A stretch of 64,000 nt of DNA from an uncultured Bacteroidales bacterium. GTDB taxonomy: Bacteria; Bacteroidota; Bacteroidia; Bacteroidales; Paludibacteraceae. Positions 25,385 through 34,400 of this stretch are shown piece after piece. The stretch lies in the NCBI GenBank assembly GCA_902800525.1, contig CADCEV010000005.1, positions 83,952 through 147,951 of the forward strand, read 5' to 3'. The translations under genes and the position numbers were made by a program. Position 1 is the first letter of the stretch, and each line of letters starts with the position of its first letter. Under the pieces are notes generated by a model. It did no database searches, was not told where the DNA came from, and saw nothing but the letters and a program-made list of their open reading frames with translations.

Positions 25385-26596
25385 TTATAACTTATTCATG
25401 CTCAGGAAATGACGCAAATGGATGTGTTTTATTCCTTCTACATCAGAAATAGAATTGAGCGGATTCATTGAAATGACCATCTTCGGATAGTTGTTTTTGA
25501 TAGCTTGCAGATTTCCAAACTCTCTCTTCTCGGTCTCTTCGTCAGCTATCAAATAGGCTACTTGTATATATATGGTCTCTTCTCCTTTCTCTGCCACAAA
25601 ATCAATCTCCGCATTTCGTAATTGCCCGACATGCACGGTATAACCAAGCCTCAGCAGATGCAGATACACGGCATTCTCAATCCGCTTCTCAATATCATTC
25701 GTTTGACGCGTACGAACAAGTTTATTGCGTATTCCCAAGTCCTCGAAATAGTACTTATCATTGCTCTCTAACAGTTGTTTGCCATGAATGTCGTACCGCT
25801 GAACCCGATAGGTGAGATATGCATTGCAAAGGTATTTGAGGTAATTCTGAATAATAACCGAAGAAAGATTCTCTCCCTGCGAACGAAGGTATTTCATGAT
25901 CGAGTTAGGAGAAACCAACTTGCCGATAGTGTCGCTCACAAAACGGCTGAGATTGATAAACGAGGTGACATTCCGAATCTGTTCGCGTTGCACAATATCT
26001 TTCAACACGACGGTATCATAAACGCTTTGGATATAGTTCTTTATCTGCTCCGTATGTTCCAGACCAATAAGCCGTAAATACGGCAGACCGCCCCACAGGA
26101 GGTATTTCTCCAAGGCTTCATCGCTGTCCTGCAACTGATGAAAATAGAGGAACTCGGTATAACTGAGCGCGTGAATAGGTATCTCAATATACCGCGCAGC
26201 CAGCAGTGTGGACAATTCGCTACTGAGCATTTTTGCATTGCTGCCGGTTATTACCACATCCGTTTCTGGCTGTTTGATCCAACTCCGCAACGAACGCTCG
26301 AACCCTAAAATATCTTGTATCTCGTCTATGAGGATATAGTTGTGTTTGCCTTGCGCGATATGAGCGGATAGGTACGCGTTCAACTCCTCATGCGTGGTGA
26401 TTGCATCAAACGCAGCATCTTCCTTGTCAATATAGATGATATTGGCATTAGGATCTGCTTGTTTCTCTTGCGCCAATAAACGCAGGCACATACTCTTTCC
26501 AACACGGCGTTGCCCCGTAAGAACGATGATGATTTGTTTGCCGAGCCATTGAGTGATTGCTTGCGTGTAGTACTCTCTGTGTAATAGTTCTTCCAT
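25385..26596 (-). CDS. AAA ATPase with C-terminal DUF4143
   Basis: A 403-residue protein of the widespread AAA_14/DUF4143 family. Walker A GQRRVGKS at about residues 25-32, Walker B NYILIDEIQDI near 94-104, the sensor region VVITGSNAKMLSSEL and the conserved LLWGGLPY; DUF4143 follows with YYFEDLGIRNKLV and the nuclease-like ENAVYLHLLRLGY and NAEIDFVAEKGEETIYIQV. The biological role of the family is not established. The ATG at 26596 is preferred since a promoter lies 24 bp upstream of it. It stands alone, flanked on both sides by relics of secretion tails and by similar hairpins. Confidence 0.87.
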   Translation of the reverse strand: MEELLHREYYTQAITQWLGKQIIIVLTGQRRVGKSMCLRLLAQEKQADPNANIIYIDKEDAAFDAITTHEELNAYLSAHIAQGKHNYILIDEIQDILGFERSLRSWIKQPETDVVITGSNAKMLSSELSTLLAARYIEIPIHALSYTEFLYFHQLQDSDEALEKYLLWGGLPYLRLIGLEHTEQIKNYIQSVYDTVVLKDIVQREQIRNVTSFINLSRFVSDTIGKLVSPNSIMKYLRSQGENLSSVIIQNYLKYLCNAYLTYRVQRYDIHGKQLLESNDKYYFEDLGIRNKLVRTRQTNDIEKRIENAVYLHLLRLGYTVHVGQLRNAEIDFVAEKGEETIYIQVAYLIADEETEKREFGNLQAIKNNYPKMVISMNPLNSISDVEGIKHIHLRHFLSMNKL

Positions 26597-26619
26597 AGTA
26601 CTAATTTTAAAAATCGCTG

Positions 26620-26651
26620 CAAAGTTACAAATTTTATTTAATATATGCAAA
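26620..26651 (-). promoter_or_regulatory. Promoter of the AAA ATPase gene
   Basis: On the minus strand TTTG (26648-26651) and TAACTTTG (26620-26627) with a 20-bp spacer, extended -33 TTTGCATATATT. Confidence 0.85.
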
Positions 26652-26736
26652 TTATTTTGCAAAAATCTGAAGTATATTTAATATTTTATGTATTTTTGTC
26701 AAAAATATTAAGTATATTTACCATTAATACAATAAA

Positions 26737-26763
26737 CGGGCAACTCATTTATCGAGCCGCCTG
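26737..26763 (-). terminator. Hairpin similar to the one at 25299
   Basis: CGGGC and GCCTG pair, and CTC/GAG form the inner stem around ATTTATC. On the minus strand it follows the second tail relic at the same distance at which real secretion-tail genes have their terminators. Confidence 0.45.
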
Positions 26764-26809
26764 TGTGCATCTTTTGCACTTTGTATATTGTACCTTGCCC
26801 CTTTGTACT

Positions 26810-26848
26810 TTATTTATCCTTCTCCCCGCGGAGGATGAAGAGGTGACT
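26810..26848 (-). pseudogene. Second relic of a secretion-tail coding sequence
   Basis: The minus strand reads SHLFILRGEKDK then TAA, matching the ILRGEK part of the tail of the 2,327-aa surface protein. There is no gene upstream of it. The following sequence (TACAAAGG and related units) resembles what follows real tails. Confidence 0.4.
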
Positions 26849-26891
26849 TAACCGTAATTTAGTGCAAATTTGCACCAAATGCGGATAAATA

Positions 26892-26922
26892 TTTGCATAA
26901 TTCAAACAAAATACTACCTTTG
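26892..26922 (+). promoter_or_regulatory. Second orphan + strand promoter
   Basis: TTTG at 26892-26895 and TACCTTTG at 26915-26922, 19-bp spacer. It is followed by the hairpin AGCACATTT/AAATGTGCT (26924-26955), a GTGTCGAAAAATGTG copy of the 32-bp repeat core, and no protein gene before the convergent lipoprotein gene. Confidence 0.65.
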
Positions 26923-27024
26923 AAGCACATTTCTCAAAGTGTCGAAAAATGTGCTGCAAAATTACGAAACACAAGGTTTTAGGCAGAAATGCAAAGTGAT
27001 TTGAATTTTGTGCACCAAAACAAT

Positions 27025-27054
27025 GATGGAAGCACCATTACTGACACTTCCATC
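27025..27054 (-). terminator. Hairpin at the 3' end of the lipoprotein gene
   Basis: An 8-bp stem GATGGAAG/CTTCCATC with a 14-nt loop, 27 bp beyond the stop codon of the convergent lipoprotein gene. No strong T-run on either strand. Confidence 0.45.
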
Positions 27055-27080
27055 TTCTGTAGTTTATTTGGATCTATATA

Positions 27081-28559
27081 TCAATTCAGTCGTACCATGA
27101 CGGAGATGACCTGGCCGGCGGTGGATTCGCCCGGTTTGAAGACGCGTGCTTTGCCTTTGTTCTCACCGGCTACATCTACCATGATAGTTAATTGTTTACC
27201 ATTCATAGTGATAGCCGTCTTTTGGAAGGATTGGGTGCTTGGATCATACTTGCCAAACGGTTTCTCCGTCACTATCTGTGCCTGGTAAGCATCGTATTCG
27301 CTCCAATCGATAACAACCTGTTCAGCTGCATCTTTTGATAAATCGCAGATATAGAACGAGTGTTCATCGTTATTCATGATATAAGCGATATTATCGTAAT
27401 AATCTCTTTCGTTATCCGGGTAGTAGTCCGGCAGATCCATGTGCGTGACTTTTTTGCCTTTAGGGTCAAAGGTAAACTTCTTATTGTGGTCAAGCCATGA
27501 TAGCGTTTCGGTTTTGCTAATAGGGCCGGCTACGGTCTCAATGTCCGGCAATTCTGCGAGCAATTCACCTACTTTGGCCTGAGCAACAGGCGATTCTTGC
27601 AAGTCCAAGGCATAGAAAGCAGTACCGTATCCGCGAATAACGGCAATGGCATATAGCGTACCATTGATGGAAGATACATACCAATTAGCCTCTTTATGCT
27701 CATCGCTTGTAATAGCAACAATGTCCAGCGTATTCGGGAAGAGCACTCCGGTCTTATACGTCCATCCCCATTCGCCTCCTCGATAGCCGATATCACCGCC
27801 TATGGCACCTCGGTTGTCCGGAAGAATAGATTCGAAATAGAGCGTGTTCTCATGCATCATACGTACGTTCAGGTAATCGCCTTCGTCTTTGAGTTGGTAC
27901 ACCATTTTGGCATCGCTATATTCGCTTATACAATACACCTCACCCTTCATACTCTCCACAATGGTATAGATATCCGAAGGACGACGGTTTCCCGCCAGCG
28001 GATGTCCCTCAATATCGTATTCCAGATAAGGCAGAATATTGTAGTCCCATTCAAACAGCGCACCGTCTTTGAGCCGGACAAGGAAATGTTTACTCATGAG
28101 CGGGTTGCATTTCTCTGCTAACATGCTTCGATAAGGTTCTTCTACTTGATCGAGTTCCGGGTAATCATATCGGCAGTTATAGAGCCACAACCAATCATCT
28201 CCAATCGGATAGATATACTCCATCGCCAAGCGCATGTGAGCCTGAACCATATCAATAATCTCGCCATTGCCACGACAATTGATGGTGTATGAGACTTCGA
28301 CTAAAGTACCATCTTCCGAAACGGAATAGATGGGGTCTCTCATATCATAAACGGTGTCGCCTTCAGCAGCAGGAGCACGCCGTGGCGCATTTTGTGCATC
28401 AGAATTGATAGAAGCTAAGGCAAGCGCGTTAACTCCGTCCAAGTGCATACGTTTGAACTCCAGTTCTTTGAGTTTTCCGCTCCCACCACCGCCCTGGCAG
28501 GAAGTCATGCCTATTGCAACCACTACGATCGCAAGGGCGTATAAGAAATAACGTTTCAT
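27081..28559 (-). CDS. Lipoprotein of unknown function, tandem paralogue 1
   Basis: A 492-residue predicted lipoprotein (YFLYALAIVVVAIGMTSC, lipobox TSC at residue 21) followed by a Gly-rich linker QGGGGSGK. It is a paralogue of the next gene upstream: both share KELEFKRM/SMQFKRM, LALAS..QNAP, SVSEDGTLVEV.YTI, FYICDLSKDAAE and the C-terminus GQVISVMVRLN. The mature part is beta-rich with repeated short strands and may be a propeller. I recognise no known family. It lies 56 bp after its paralogue and probably shares its transcript. Confidence 0.75.
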   Translation of the reverse strand: MKRYFLYALAIVVVAIGMTSCQGGGGSGKLKELEFKRMHLDGVNALALASINSDAQNAPRRAPAAEGDTVYDMRDPIYSVSEDGTLVEVSYTINCRGNGEIIDMVQAHMRLAMEYIYPIGDDWLWLYNCRYDYPELDQVEEPYRSMLAEKCNPLMSKHFLVRLKDGALFEWDYNILPYLEYDIEGHPLAGNRRPSDIYTIVESMKGEVYCISEYSDAKMVYQLKDEGDYLNVRMMHENTLYFESILPDNRGAIGGDIGYRGGEWGWTYKTGVLFPNTLDIVAITSDEHKEANWYVSSINGTLYAIAVIRGYGTAFYALDLQESPVAQAKVGELLAELPDIETVAGPISKTETLSWLDHNKKFTFDPKGKKVTHMDLPDYYPDNERDYYDNIAYIMNNDEHSFYICDLSKDAAEQVVIDWSEYDAYQAQIVTEKPFGKYDPSTQSFQKTAITMNGKQLTIMVDVAGENKGKARVFKPGESTAGQVISVMVRLN

Positions 28560-28564
28560 AATAT

Positions 28565-28610
28565 CTAATCTTTTCTCCCTTCCTTTCAGGGAAGGGTTGG
28601 GGTTAGGCTT
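28565..28610 (-). repeat. Dispersed C-rich palindromic repeat between paralogues
   Basis: CTCCCTTCCTTTCAGGGAAG and GGTTGGGGTTAGGC, the same family as 4889-4910 and 39978-40012. It fills the 55-bp gap between two lipoprotein genes. Confidence 0.7.
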
Positions 28611-28614
28611 ATAT

Positions 28615-30144
28615 TTAATTCAATCTTACCATGACGGAGATAACTTGTCCGGCAGTATTCTCTCCTTCGCGGAAAACAACGGCTTTGCCTTTATTCTCAC
28701 CTGAGACATAGATATAGATATTCAGCGTTGTGCCATCCGTCAACATGAGAGATGATTTGAACGATTGCGTATTGGGATCGTAGCTGATAGAACCGCTCTT
28801 GCCGGGAACAATCTTCATCAGATATTCAGCCAAAGCGCTGTAATCAATGGTCACTTCCTCGGCGGCATCTTTCGATAGGTCGCAGATATAGAACGAACTC
28901 GGCAGCGGGTTTTGCGGGTCGTCTACGGAATAGGCTATGCCGTCATAATAATTATTCTCATCGCCGGGATAGTGTGCAGGCAGCACACGTTTGGCAACGG
29001 TCTTGGCTATCGGGTCAACAGAATAGATGGCATTGCCTTGCCACCACGTCATGACAGACGTTTTATAAGGTCTCTTGAACGGGTATGTGGCAGTGGGAGT
29101 CCATAATATCTGTTGAAGTGATTCGGCCGTTGTTTTACCCAAATTAACAAGTACATCTGTTGCAATCCACATATCCTGTGGATCTGTGATATGCTCAATG
29201 GCTAATAACGCAGCATCTGTGACATACATATCTTCGGTATATTTGAAACCGATAGCATATAATGTATTGTTTATGCTGACCAAATGGAAATTGCCATAGG
29301 GCTCTTTCCCTTCTTCTGTTTTGGACCAAACCAATTGGGTTTCACCCGGCTTGTCAGGAAAAATGAATGCGCCCTGTTCGTAGATAATAGAGCCGAATAT
29401 GCCACGGCTGTCGGGGAGCAGACATTCAGCTGGTTGCGTACTGTTAAGCATATTCACTACATTCAGGTAGTCGCCTTTGTCCTCCAATTTATAGACTCTT
29501 CCGTAATAATCATCCAAGCCACCCATAGAAGGGCATGTGAACAAGTCTTTGCCCATTATTTCCACTTCGCCATACACATCGCTCTGGCGCCAATAGCCAC
29601 GACCACGTTGCGGGCGACCTTGTTCGCGTGACCACTCAAAGAGTGCACCATCAGACCTGCGGACAAGGAAATTCGACTCAAACCCAGCGTGCATCAAATT
29701 ACGAATCTGTCCTTTAAGTGGCTCTTTGACTTCATCTATACCCGGGTAGTCGTACTCGCAGTTGACGAGCCAGAGCCATTCGTTACCAATCGCGTAGATG
29801 TACTGCGCTTTGAGGCGCATGTTCGCCTTGATCATATCCACGATTTCACCGTTACCGACCACCTCGATGGTATAGTGTACTTCTACCAACGTGCCATCCT
29901 CGGAAACCGTAAAAATAGGATTGGAGATATTATACTCCGGATCTCCCTCATCCATCAATGCCGCAGGCATGCGCGCCGGTGCGTTCTGTTGATTGCTACC
30001 ATCTGAAGCTAACGCCAGTGCTTTTGCACCTGCGATATCCATCCGCTTGAACTGCATGGAGCTGACTTTGCCACCTCCATTTTCGCAAGAGACGAGCATT
30101 CCGATTGCTGCAATCAGCAATGCTAAAATTGAGTACTTTCTCAT
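28615..30144 (-). CDS. Lipoprotein of unknown function, tandem paralogue 2
   Basis: A 509-residue predicted lipoprotein (ILALLIAAIGMLVSC, lipid-attached Cys at about residue 20) and paralogue of the preceding entry, with which it shares the N-terminal FKRM, FTVSEDGTLVEVHYTIEVVG, the DDYYGRVYKLEDKGDYLNV strand and the GENKGKAVVFREGENTAGQV end. Function unknown; surface or periplasmic location is inferred. A promoter lies 250 bp upstream with a 33-aa reading frame and a hairpin between it and this gene. Confidence 0.75.
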   Translation of the reverse strand: MRKYSILALLIAAIGMLVSCENGGGKVSSMQFKRMDIAGAKALALASDGSNQQNAPARMPAALMDEGDPEYNISNPIFTVSEDGTLVEVHYTIEVVGNGEIVDMIKANMRLKAQYIYAIGNEWLWLVNCEYDYPGIDEVKEPLKGQIRNLMHAGFESNFLVRRSDGALFEWSREQGRPQRGRGYWRQSDVYGEVEIMGKDLFTCPSMGGLDDYYGRVYKLEDKGDYLNVVNMLNSTQPAECLLPDSRGIFGSIIYEQGAFIFPDKPGETQLVWSKTEEGKEPYGNFHLVSINNTLYAIGFKYTEDMYVTDAALLAIEHITDPQDMWIATDVLVNLGKTTAESLQQILWTPTATYPFKRPYKTSVMTWWQGNAIYSVDPIAKTVAKRVLPAHYPGDENNYYDGIAYSVDDPQNPLPSSFYICDLSKDAAEEVTIDYSALAEYLMKIVPGKSGSISYDPNTQSFKSSLMLTDGTTLNIYIYVSGENKGKAVVFREGENTAGQVISVMVRLN

Positions 30145-30204
30145 AATTGTATTATTTGGTTCCGGCTCTTACACCTTTGCCGGTCTTGGTTTTTGCATAT
30201 ATAC

Positions 30205-30248
30205 ATGAAAAAGCGCGGGCTTTCTTCGCGCAACGCTTTGCGCTTTAT
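30205..30248 (-). terminator. Hairpin after the 33-aa frame, possible attenuator
   Basis: On the minus strand AAAGCGC pairs with GCGCTTT around an inner GC-rich loop and is followed by TTTTTC. It lies between the small frame and the lipoprotein genes, so it may end a short transcript or partly attenuate the operon. Confidence 0.6.
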
Positions 30249-30254
30249 GATCGG

Positions 30255-30356
30255 TCAAGATTGGCCGATATTTTTCTGTACATTATGCATGCGCTGCATA
30301 AAACGAGTAGCGTCCTCACCATATAAAATCGGGGTTTCTGCAATAGGTCGTGCCAT
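30255..30356 (-). CDS. Small MARPI-type protein, antitoxin-like
   Basis: A 33-residue frame beginning MARPIAETPILYGEDATRFM and ending QKNIGQS. The start M-A-R-P-I-x-E-T-P-x-L-x-G-x-D-A-x-R-F is one I recognise from short Bacteroidetes proteins that often stand next to acetyltransferase- or toxin-like genes; this assignment is from memory and unverified. An AAGGAG sequence lies 8 nt before the ATG, rare for this genome and supporting translation. No toxin-like partner is adjacent: the promoter is just upstream and a terminator-like hairpin just downstream. It may be a truncated orphan antitoxin or a leader peptide. Confidence 0.55.
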   Translation of the reverse strand: MARPIAETPILYGEDATRFMQRMHNVQKNIGQS

Positions 30357-30397
30357 AGTTTTGGTCTCCTTTTTAGTTATCTTTGCAAATTTGACTG

Positions 30398-30429
30398 CAA
30401 AGATACTATTTTTTTTTGAGTCATACAAA
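30398..30429 (-). promoter_or_regulatory. Promoter of the small frame and lipoprotein operon
   Basis: On the minus strand TTTG (30426-30429) and TATCTTTG (30398-30405), 20-bp spacer. The tandem 32-bp repeats at 30453-30502 lie 24 and 56 bp upstream of the -33 box. Confidence 0.8.
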
Positions 30430-30452
30430 TAAAAGTACTATTTTTGTGTAAT

Positions 30453-30502
30453 TTTACACATTTTCGGCACTATATTTTGTGATTTTTACACATTTTCGGC
30501 AC
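30453..30502 (-). repeat. Tandem 32-bp repeat with TGCCGAAAATGTG upstream of a promoter
   Basis: Minus-strand GTGCCGAAAATGTGTAAA occurs at 30453-30470 and 30485-30502, 32 bp apart. Position just upstream of the -33 box suggests activator sites in the same helical phase. Confidence 0.8.
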
Positions 30503-30590
30503 TCACGCCCCGAGCAGAAAACGAAGAGGGAAGGACGCGCTCGCGGAACTCACGCGCACAGAGATGAACTTGACAAAGACCCTACAGTGA

Positions 30591-30623
30591 GGTCGCGGGG
30601 AGGTCGCGGGGATATCGCGGGTT
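30591..30623 (+). repeat. Three tandem 11-bp units, GGTCGCGGGGA
   Basis: Two perfect units (30591-30601, 30602-30612) and one diverged unit TATCGCGGGTT. Followed by a short TAATTGT/TAATTGA/ACGATTG heptad array (30630-30665). This begins a gene-poor stretch (30430-31475). Confidence 0.85.
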
Positions 30624-30797
30624 CAACAGGTAATTGTTAATTGACGATTAGACGATTGACGATTTTATGATTATTCTTAGCCCCGTGGGTACGATTTTTT
30701 CACGAAGGGCACAAAGGGAACGAAGAACCAACCGCGAGTACGAGTTACTTTTCCCGGTAGTTGATTTTTAGTAAATAAACCAAGATAAACCTAAATG

Positions 30798-30882
30798 GCG
30801 GACGGCGGACAAGCGGACACCCTTACTCACACACGCGTGTGGGTGTATGTATTTTACAGAAAGGGTGTCCGCACGTCCGCCC
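30798..30882. repeat. Palindromic element A with GGCGGAC heptad arms
   Basis: The left arm (30798-30825) has three GGCGGAC-type units and then ACACCCTT; the right arm (30862-30882) is AAGGGTGT followed by CCGCACGTCCGCC, so the arms pair over about 21 bp with two mismatches. The loop contains the perfect palindrome CACACGCGTGTG (30831-30842) and TATGTATTTTAC. It is closely related to element B at 31197. Confidence 0.85.
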
Positions 30883-31196
30883 GGTCTACCCTTTTCCCTC
30901 TATATTCCTCTACCGTTTTCGTTTGGATCGTGGTAGTGACTTTGTTTCTACTTTCATTTTGTTTATATTGTTTGAATTTGTTTAATTTTTTATCAATTAT
31001 CCGGAGGCTTCCTCTCCAAATCGTATCGATTACCCTCCCCTTACGGGTCAATCCCGCGACCATCTCGCGACCATTACGGACGTCTACGTCACGTCTCTTT
31101 CCTCTCTTTTTCCCTTTCCTCATCTCCGTCCAATATTGCCGGATCTTATCCGGCTATCCCTTCTTGATAGTTCCGCCGATTGCCAATCGGCATTCA
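30883..31196. other. Spacer between palindromic elements, no gene recognised
   Basis: About 310 bp, pyrimidine-rich on the + strand. An 89-aa minus-strand frame (31123 to 30854) and a 135-aa + strand frame (30795 to 31202) cross it; both run into the palindromic arms, have biased composition and show no known domain, so neither is called a gene. Confidence 0.5.
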
Positions 31197-31301
31197 GGCT
31201 GACGGCTGACAGGCTGACACCCTTTTTTATAAACTAAACTCACACACGCGTGCGGGTGTATGTATTTTACGGAAAGGGTGTCAGCCGTCAGCCTGTCAGC
31301 C
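31197..31301. repeat. Palindromic element B with GGCTGAC heptad arms
   Basis: Three GGCTGAC units then ACACCCTT on the left (31197-31224) and AAGGGTGT then GTCAGCC-type units on the right (31274-31301); the arms are 28 bp each and pair except for a one-base register shift in the middle. The loop shares CTCACACACGCGTG, GGGTGTATGTATTTTAC and GGAAAGGGTGT with element A. It is followed by CCGATTTTTTT. Confidence 0.88.
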
Positions 31302-31365
31302 CGATTTTTTTCGCAGCATATTAATATTGCACTAATTTGCTATTTTTTTATCGGACAGTAATAAT

Positions 31366-31403
31366 AAAGAAACAGGCACCGACCATTGCGGTGGTGCCTG
31401 TTT
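31366..31403 (-). terminator. Terminator of the 2,327-aa surface protein gene
   Basis: An 11-bp stem AAACAGGCACC/GGTGCCTGTTT with an inner ACC/GGT pair; on the minus strand TTTCTTTATT follows. It lies 73 bp after the stop codon. Confidence 0.8.
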
Positions 31404-31475
31404 ACATGTTACGTTGCTCTTTGGGATAACCAATTGAGCAGAGATTTTGTACTTGGGACATTGTTCCTTTGTCCT

Positions 31476-34400
31476 TTATTTGGCTTCTTGACCTGTTAAG
31501 GTATATACCTTCTCCCCGCGAAGGATGAGGATTTGTCCGTCAATGAGCACCTTGGTACATGGTACTTGGTCACGTTGTACATTCTCCAAGCCTTGCTCTG
31601 CGCTACGACGATCCACCACGTTGGAGCGTCCTGTGAGGTTAGCCGCAGGAACTCTATTGGTGTTCGTTGCAGGAGCGTTAGCCGCAGCGGGAAGGACATA
31701 CTCAATCGCATAGTACGGCAGGTTGTCATCCGGTGTCTGGTCGGTGTACGAAGTATTGGATGCTGCCACGGTAGCTATCTGTGCGAGCGAAGCGGGTGTA
31801 GCGCCTCGTAGGATGTTGTACGACGCAATCGATGCTCCTTCGTAGGCATTCCAGATAAGGTTGAAAGTGCCGTCCATGACCCCTCGGCTGATGGTGAGGT
31901 GTACAGTCTTGTGGATAGCGGAAGCCGGTGACTCATTGCCGCTCTCTGTCACACCGGTGATACGATAGCGCTCGGCTTTCTGCGTAGCGTCGGAGTTGGC
32001 GTCCGTGAAGGAACCGGAAGAAGCCGCCGAACCGATATACTCGAACTCATTGAGCATCGCGCCTTCCTTATAGACGTTGATCGTTGCGAAGGTAGCTACG
32101 TTGCTCCATGAGACTTGATTATGCCCGTCGGCATCGGTCGTCACGAGCGTCAGCGTCGGTATGTTCGTGGACGGCTTGACGGTCACAATGCCCTCATAAG
32201 ACCCTTGACAACCGGTAGGTGTCGTGAAGACAAATTTCAGTTGCACCGTCTCGTCGCAGAGCGATGTCTTGCCGCTCACCTGTTGTGCCGTAATAGACAG
32301 CCCATTCGCCGTCAGACGCTTGTCGTAGTAAATCATGACACCGATATAGAGCACACCGTTTGCGTCCACTTCGTGCCACTCGTCGTCGTCATTAATCTTC
32401 GCGTACCACATGCCCGTTACACCTTCGGGTACCTCCGCCGTAGCCGGTGTACCTTCGTACAACTCGTTCGACACATAAACCGGCAGTTCATACGGATCTT
32501 CTATGTCTATTGTGTCCGTATAGACCATGCTTCCCAAGGTAAGCGTAACACCTTTTTTGCCACCTGTCTGCCAATAAACGGTGTACGGACCAAAGCCGCT
32601 GCCGTCCTTGACTACAGCGCCGTCGAAGTCCCAGACAGGTGCGTCGGTTGTCTCCGCACCGTGATACGAGATACTCGTGTAGTACCATGCGCAGGCGGAG
32701 TGCTCCAACTCTATCGGATTGCGCTCCACGGGAACGGTGAGCGTCGGTGAGAAGAGCGACATTTTGTTCTGGTTGTCGATGGCTTGCAAGGCTATCTCGT
32801 ACGTGCCGTTGGAGAGTGCCGACATCGGAATGAGGAACCGCGTGGCGTTGATGTAGTTATAGCCGGGGATATACATTGCTTGGTCGTTTCCGCCGTTCTG
32901 CGGGCTAAACAGATACGTACTTGCCCCCTGTAACTTCATACTCAGGTTATAGCGCATCAGCACCGCCGGTGTGTGGTCATCGACTGCTGCATCCCAGGTC
33001 AGCAACAAACCGGCCTCCGTCATCGTTGCTTGGATATTTGTCGGCGCAGCCGGACGCTCGTCCGCTACAGCTATAACCGGATAGAGTTGCTCATTGGCGT
33101 ACAAATAATGTTTGCCTTGTGCCAAGTACAGATCCTTGACACCCGATAGGTTGACTGTCTCTGTGGCTTCCGGTATCAGCATTCCGTGGTTTAACAAGCC
33201 TTCCGCACCCATATACCATACATAGATGTCGAACACCGTCTCAATCTCTGACGGCATAGGAGACACAATATCCAAGTAACCGTTGTTGTCCACATCCGAG
33301 AGTACAAACTCATCATTGTATAAGTGCTTATGGGTACTGTTGGGCAATACCTCTTTGGTAAAGCTCTGGTTGCCATTGTTCCAAAGGACGTAGCTGCACA
33401 ATTCCCGATCCGTATTATTATCATCTACTTCTTCAATAGCAATCAAATCCGGATAACCGTCGCCGTTCAAGTCCTCCAATGCCGTGAACGTAGTTATCTG
33501 GATGGCCTCCGGGAACGGAATGTTATGCTGCTCATAGACGCCATTACCGCGGTTGTAGAATACCGGTAATTCCGTTTCCGTGTTCGAACTGGTTCGGTAC
33601 CCGAGTCCTGCTATGTCTGCAAATCCGTCGTGGTCGAAGTCTTTGATGAATATATATTGATTCCCTTGCTGTAGCATTTTGTGGAACTGATTCGCATCGC
33701 CGATGATGGTAAAGTCCTCGTTTCCAATGGTACCATCGTCGTTGAAGTGGATGATCTTCGTCTCTATGTCCTTGCCGTTAGGAGCTGTCGTATTCAGCAC
33801 ACATTCCTCGAAGCCGACATGCTGCATATCACTCTTGAGTGAGAAATAATTATACGTTGTATAATTGGTATAACGATATCCCAAGAAGTACGGCAGACGC
33901 TCATTATCGTATTCCTTGGCTGTCAGTGCCGATGCTGCCGGGTCATGGAGCAAGTGGGCGTACGATTGCCCTGATCTCGAATAGATATGATACAACAAGT
34001 CCACATGTCCGTCTCTATTCCAGTCGTACCAACGTACATATTCCGGACTCGTTGATTCGCCGTCCGCTAACAAGCCGGAGTTCCACATACCGACTGCCTG
34101 CTTGAAGAGCTCCGTGGTGTCGCCTTCATAAACAACGGTATTGAGACCATCCAAGAGACCATCGTAGGTGTAGTCCACCAACGGATAGCGGAGAATATTT
34201 TTCTGTACGTCAGTCAATGCAATTGCCGAGTCCACTGCTGCCGGTGTTACGGACAACACCACGGATGCGGAATCTTTCGCTCCGTCCGGCATGGTCACGA
34301 TATGTGTGATGGTCTTGTAACCACCTGTCGGGAAGCGGAGCACGAGGTACGTACTATCTTTTACCAGTTCACCGTCTTCGTAACGCCAGCTGTGCGTATA

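Noticed and set aside
30364-30385. + strand promoter with TATCTTTG at 30378
   Set aside because: The nearest TTTG gives a 14-bp spacer, too short for this promoter type.
30795-31202. 135-aa + strand frame between the palindromic elements
   Set aside because: It begins inside element A, ends inside element B, is of biased composition (Phe, Leu, Arg, Ser) and shows no known domain.
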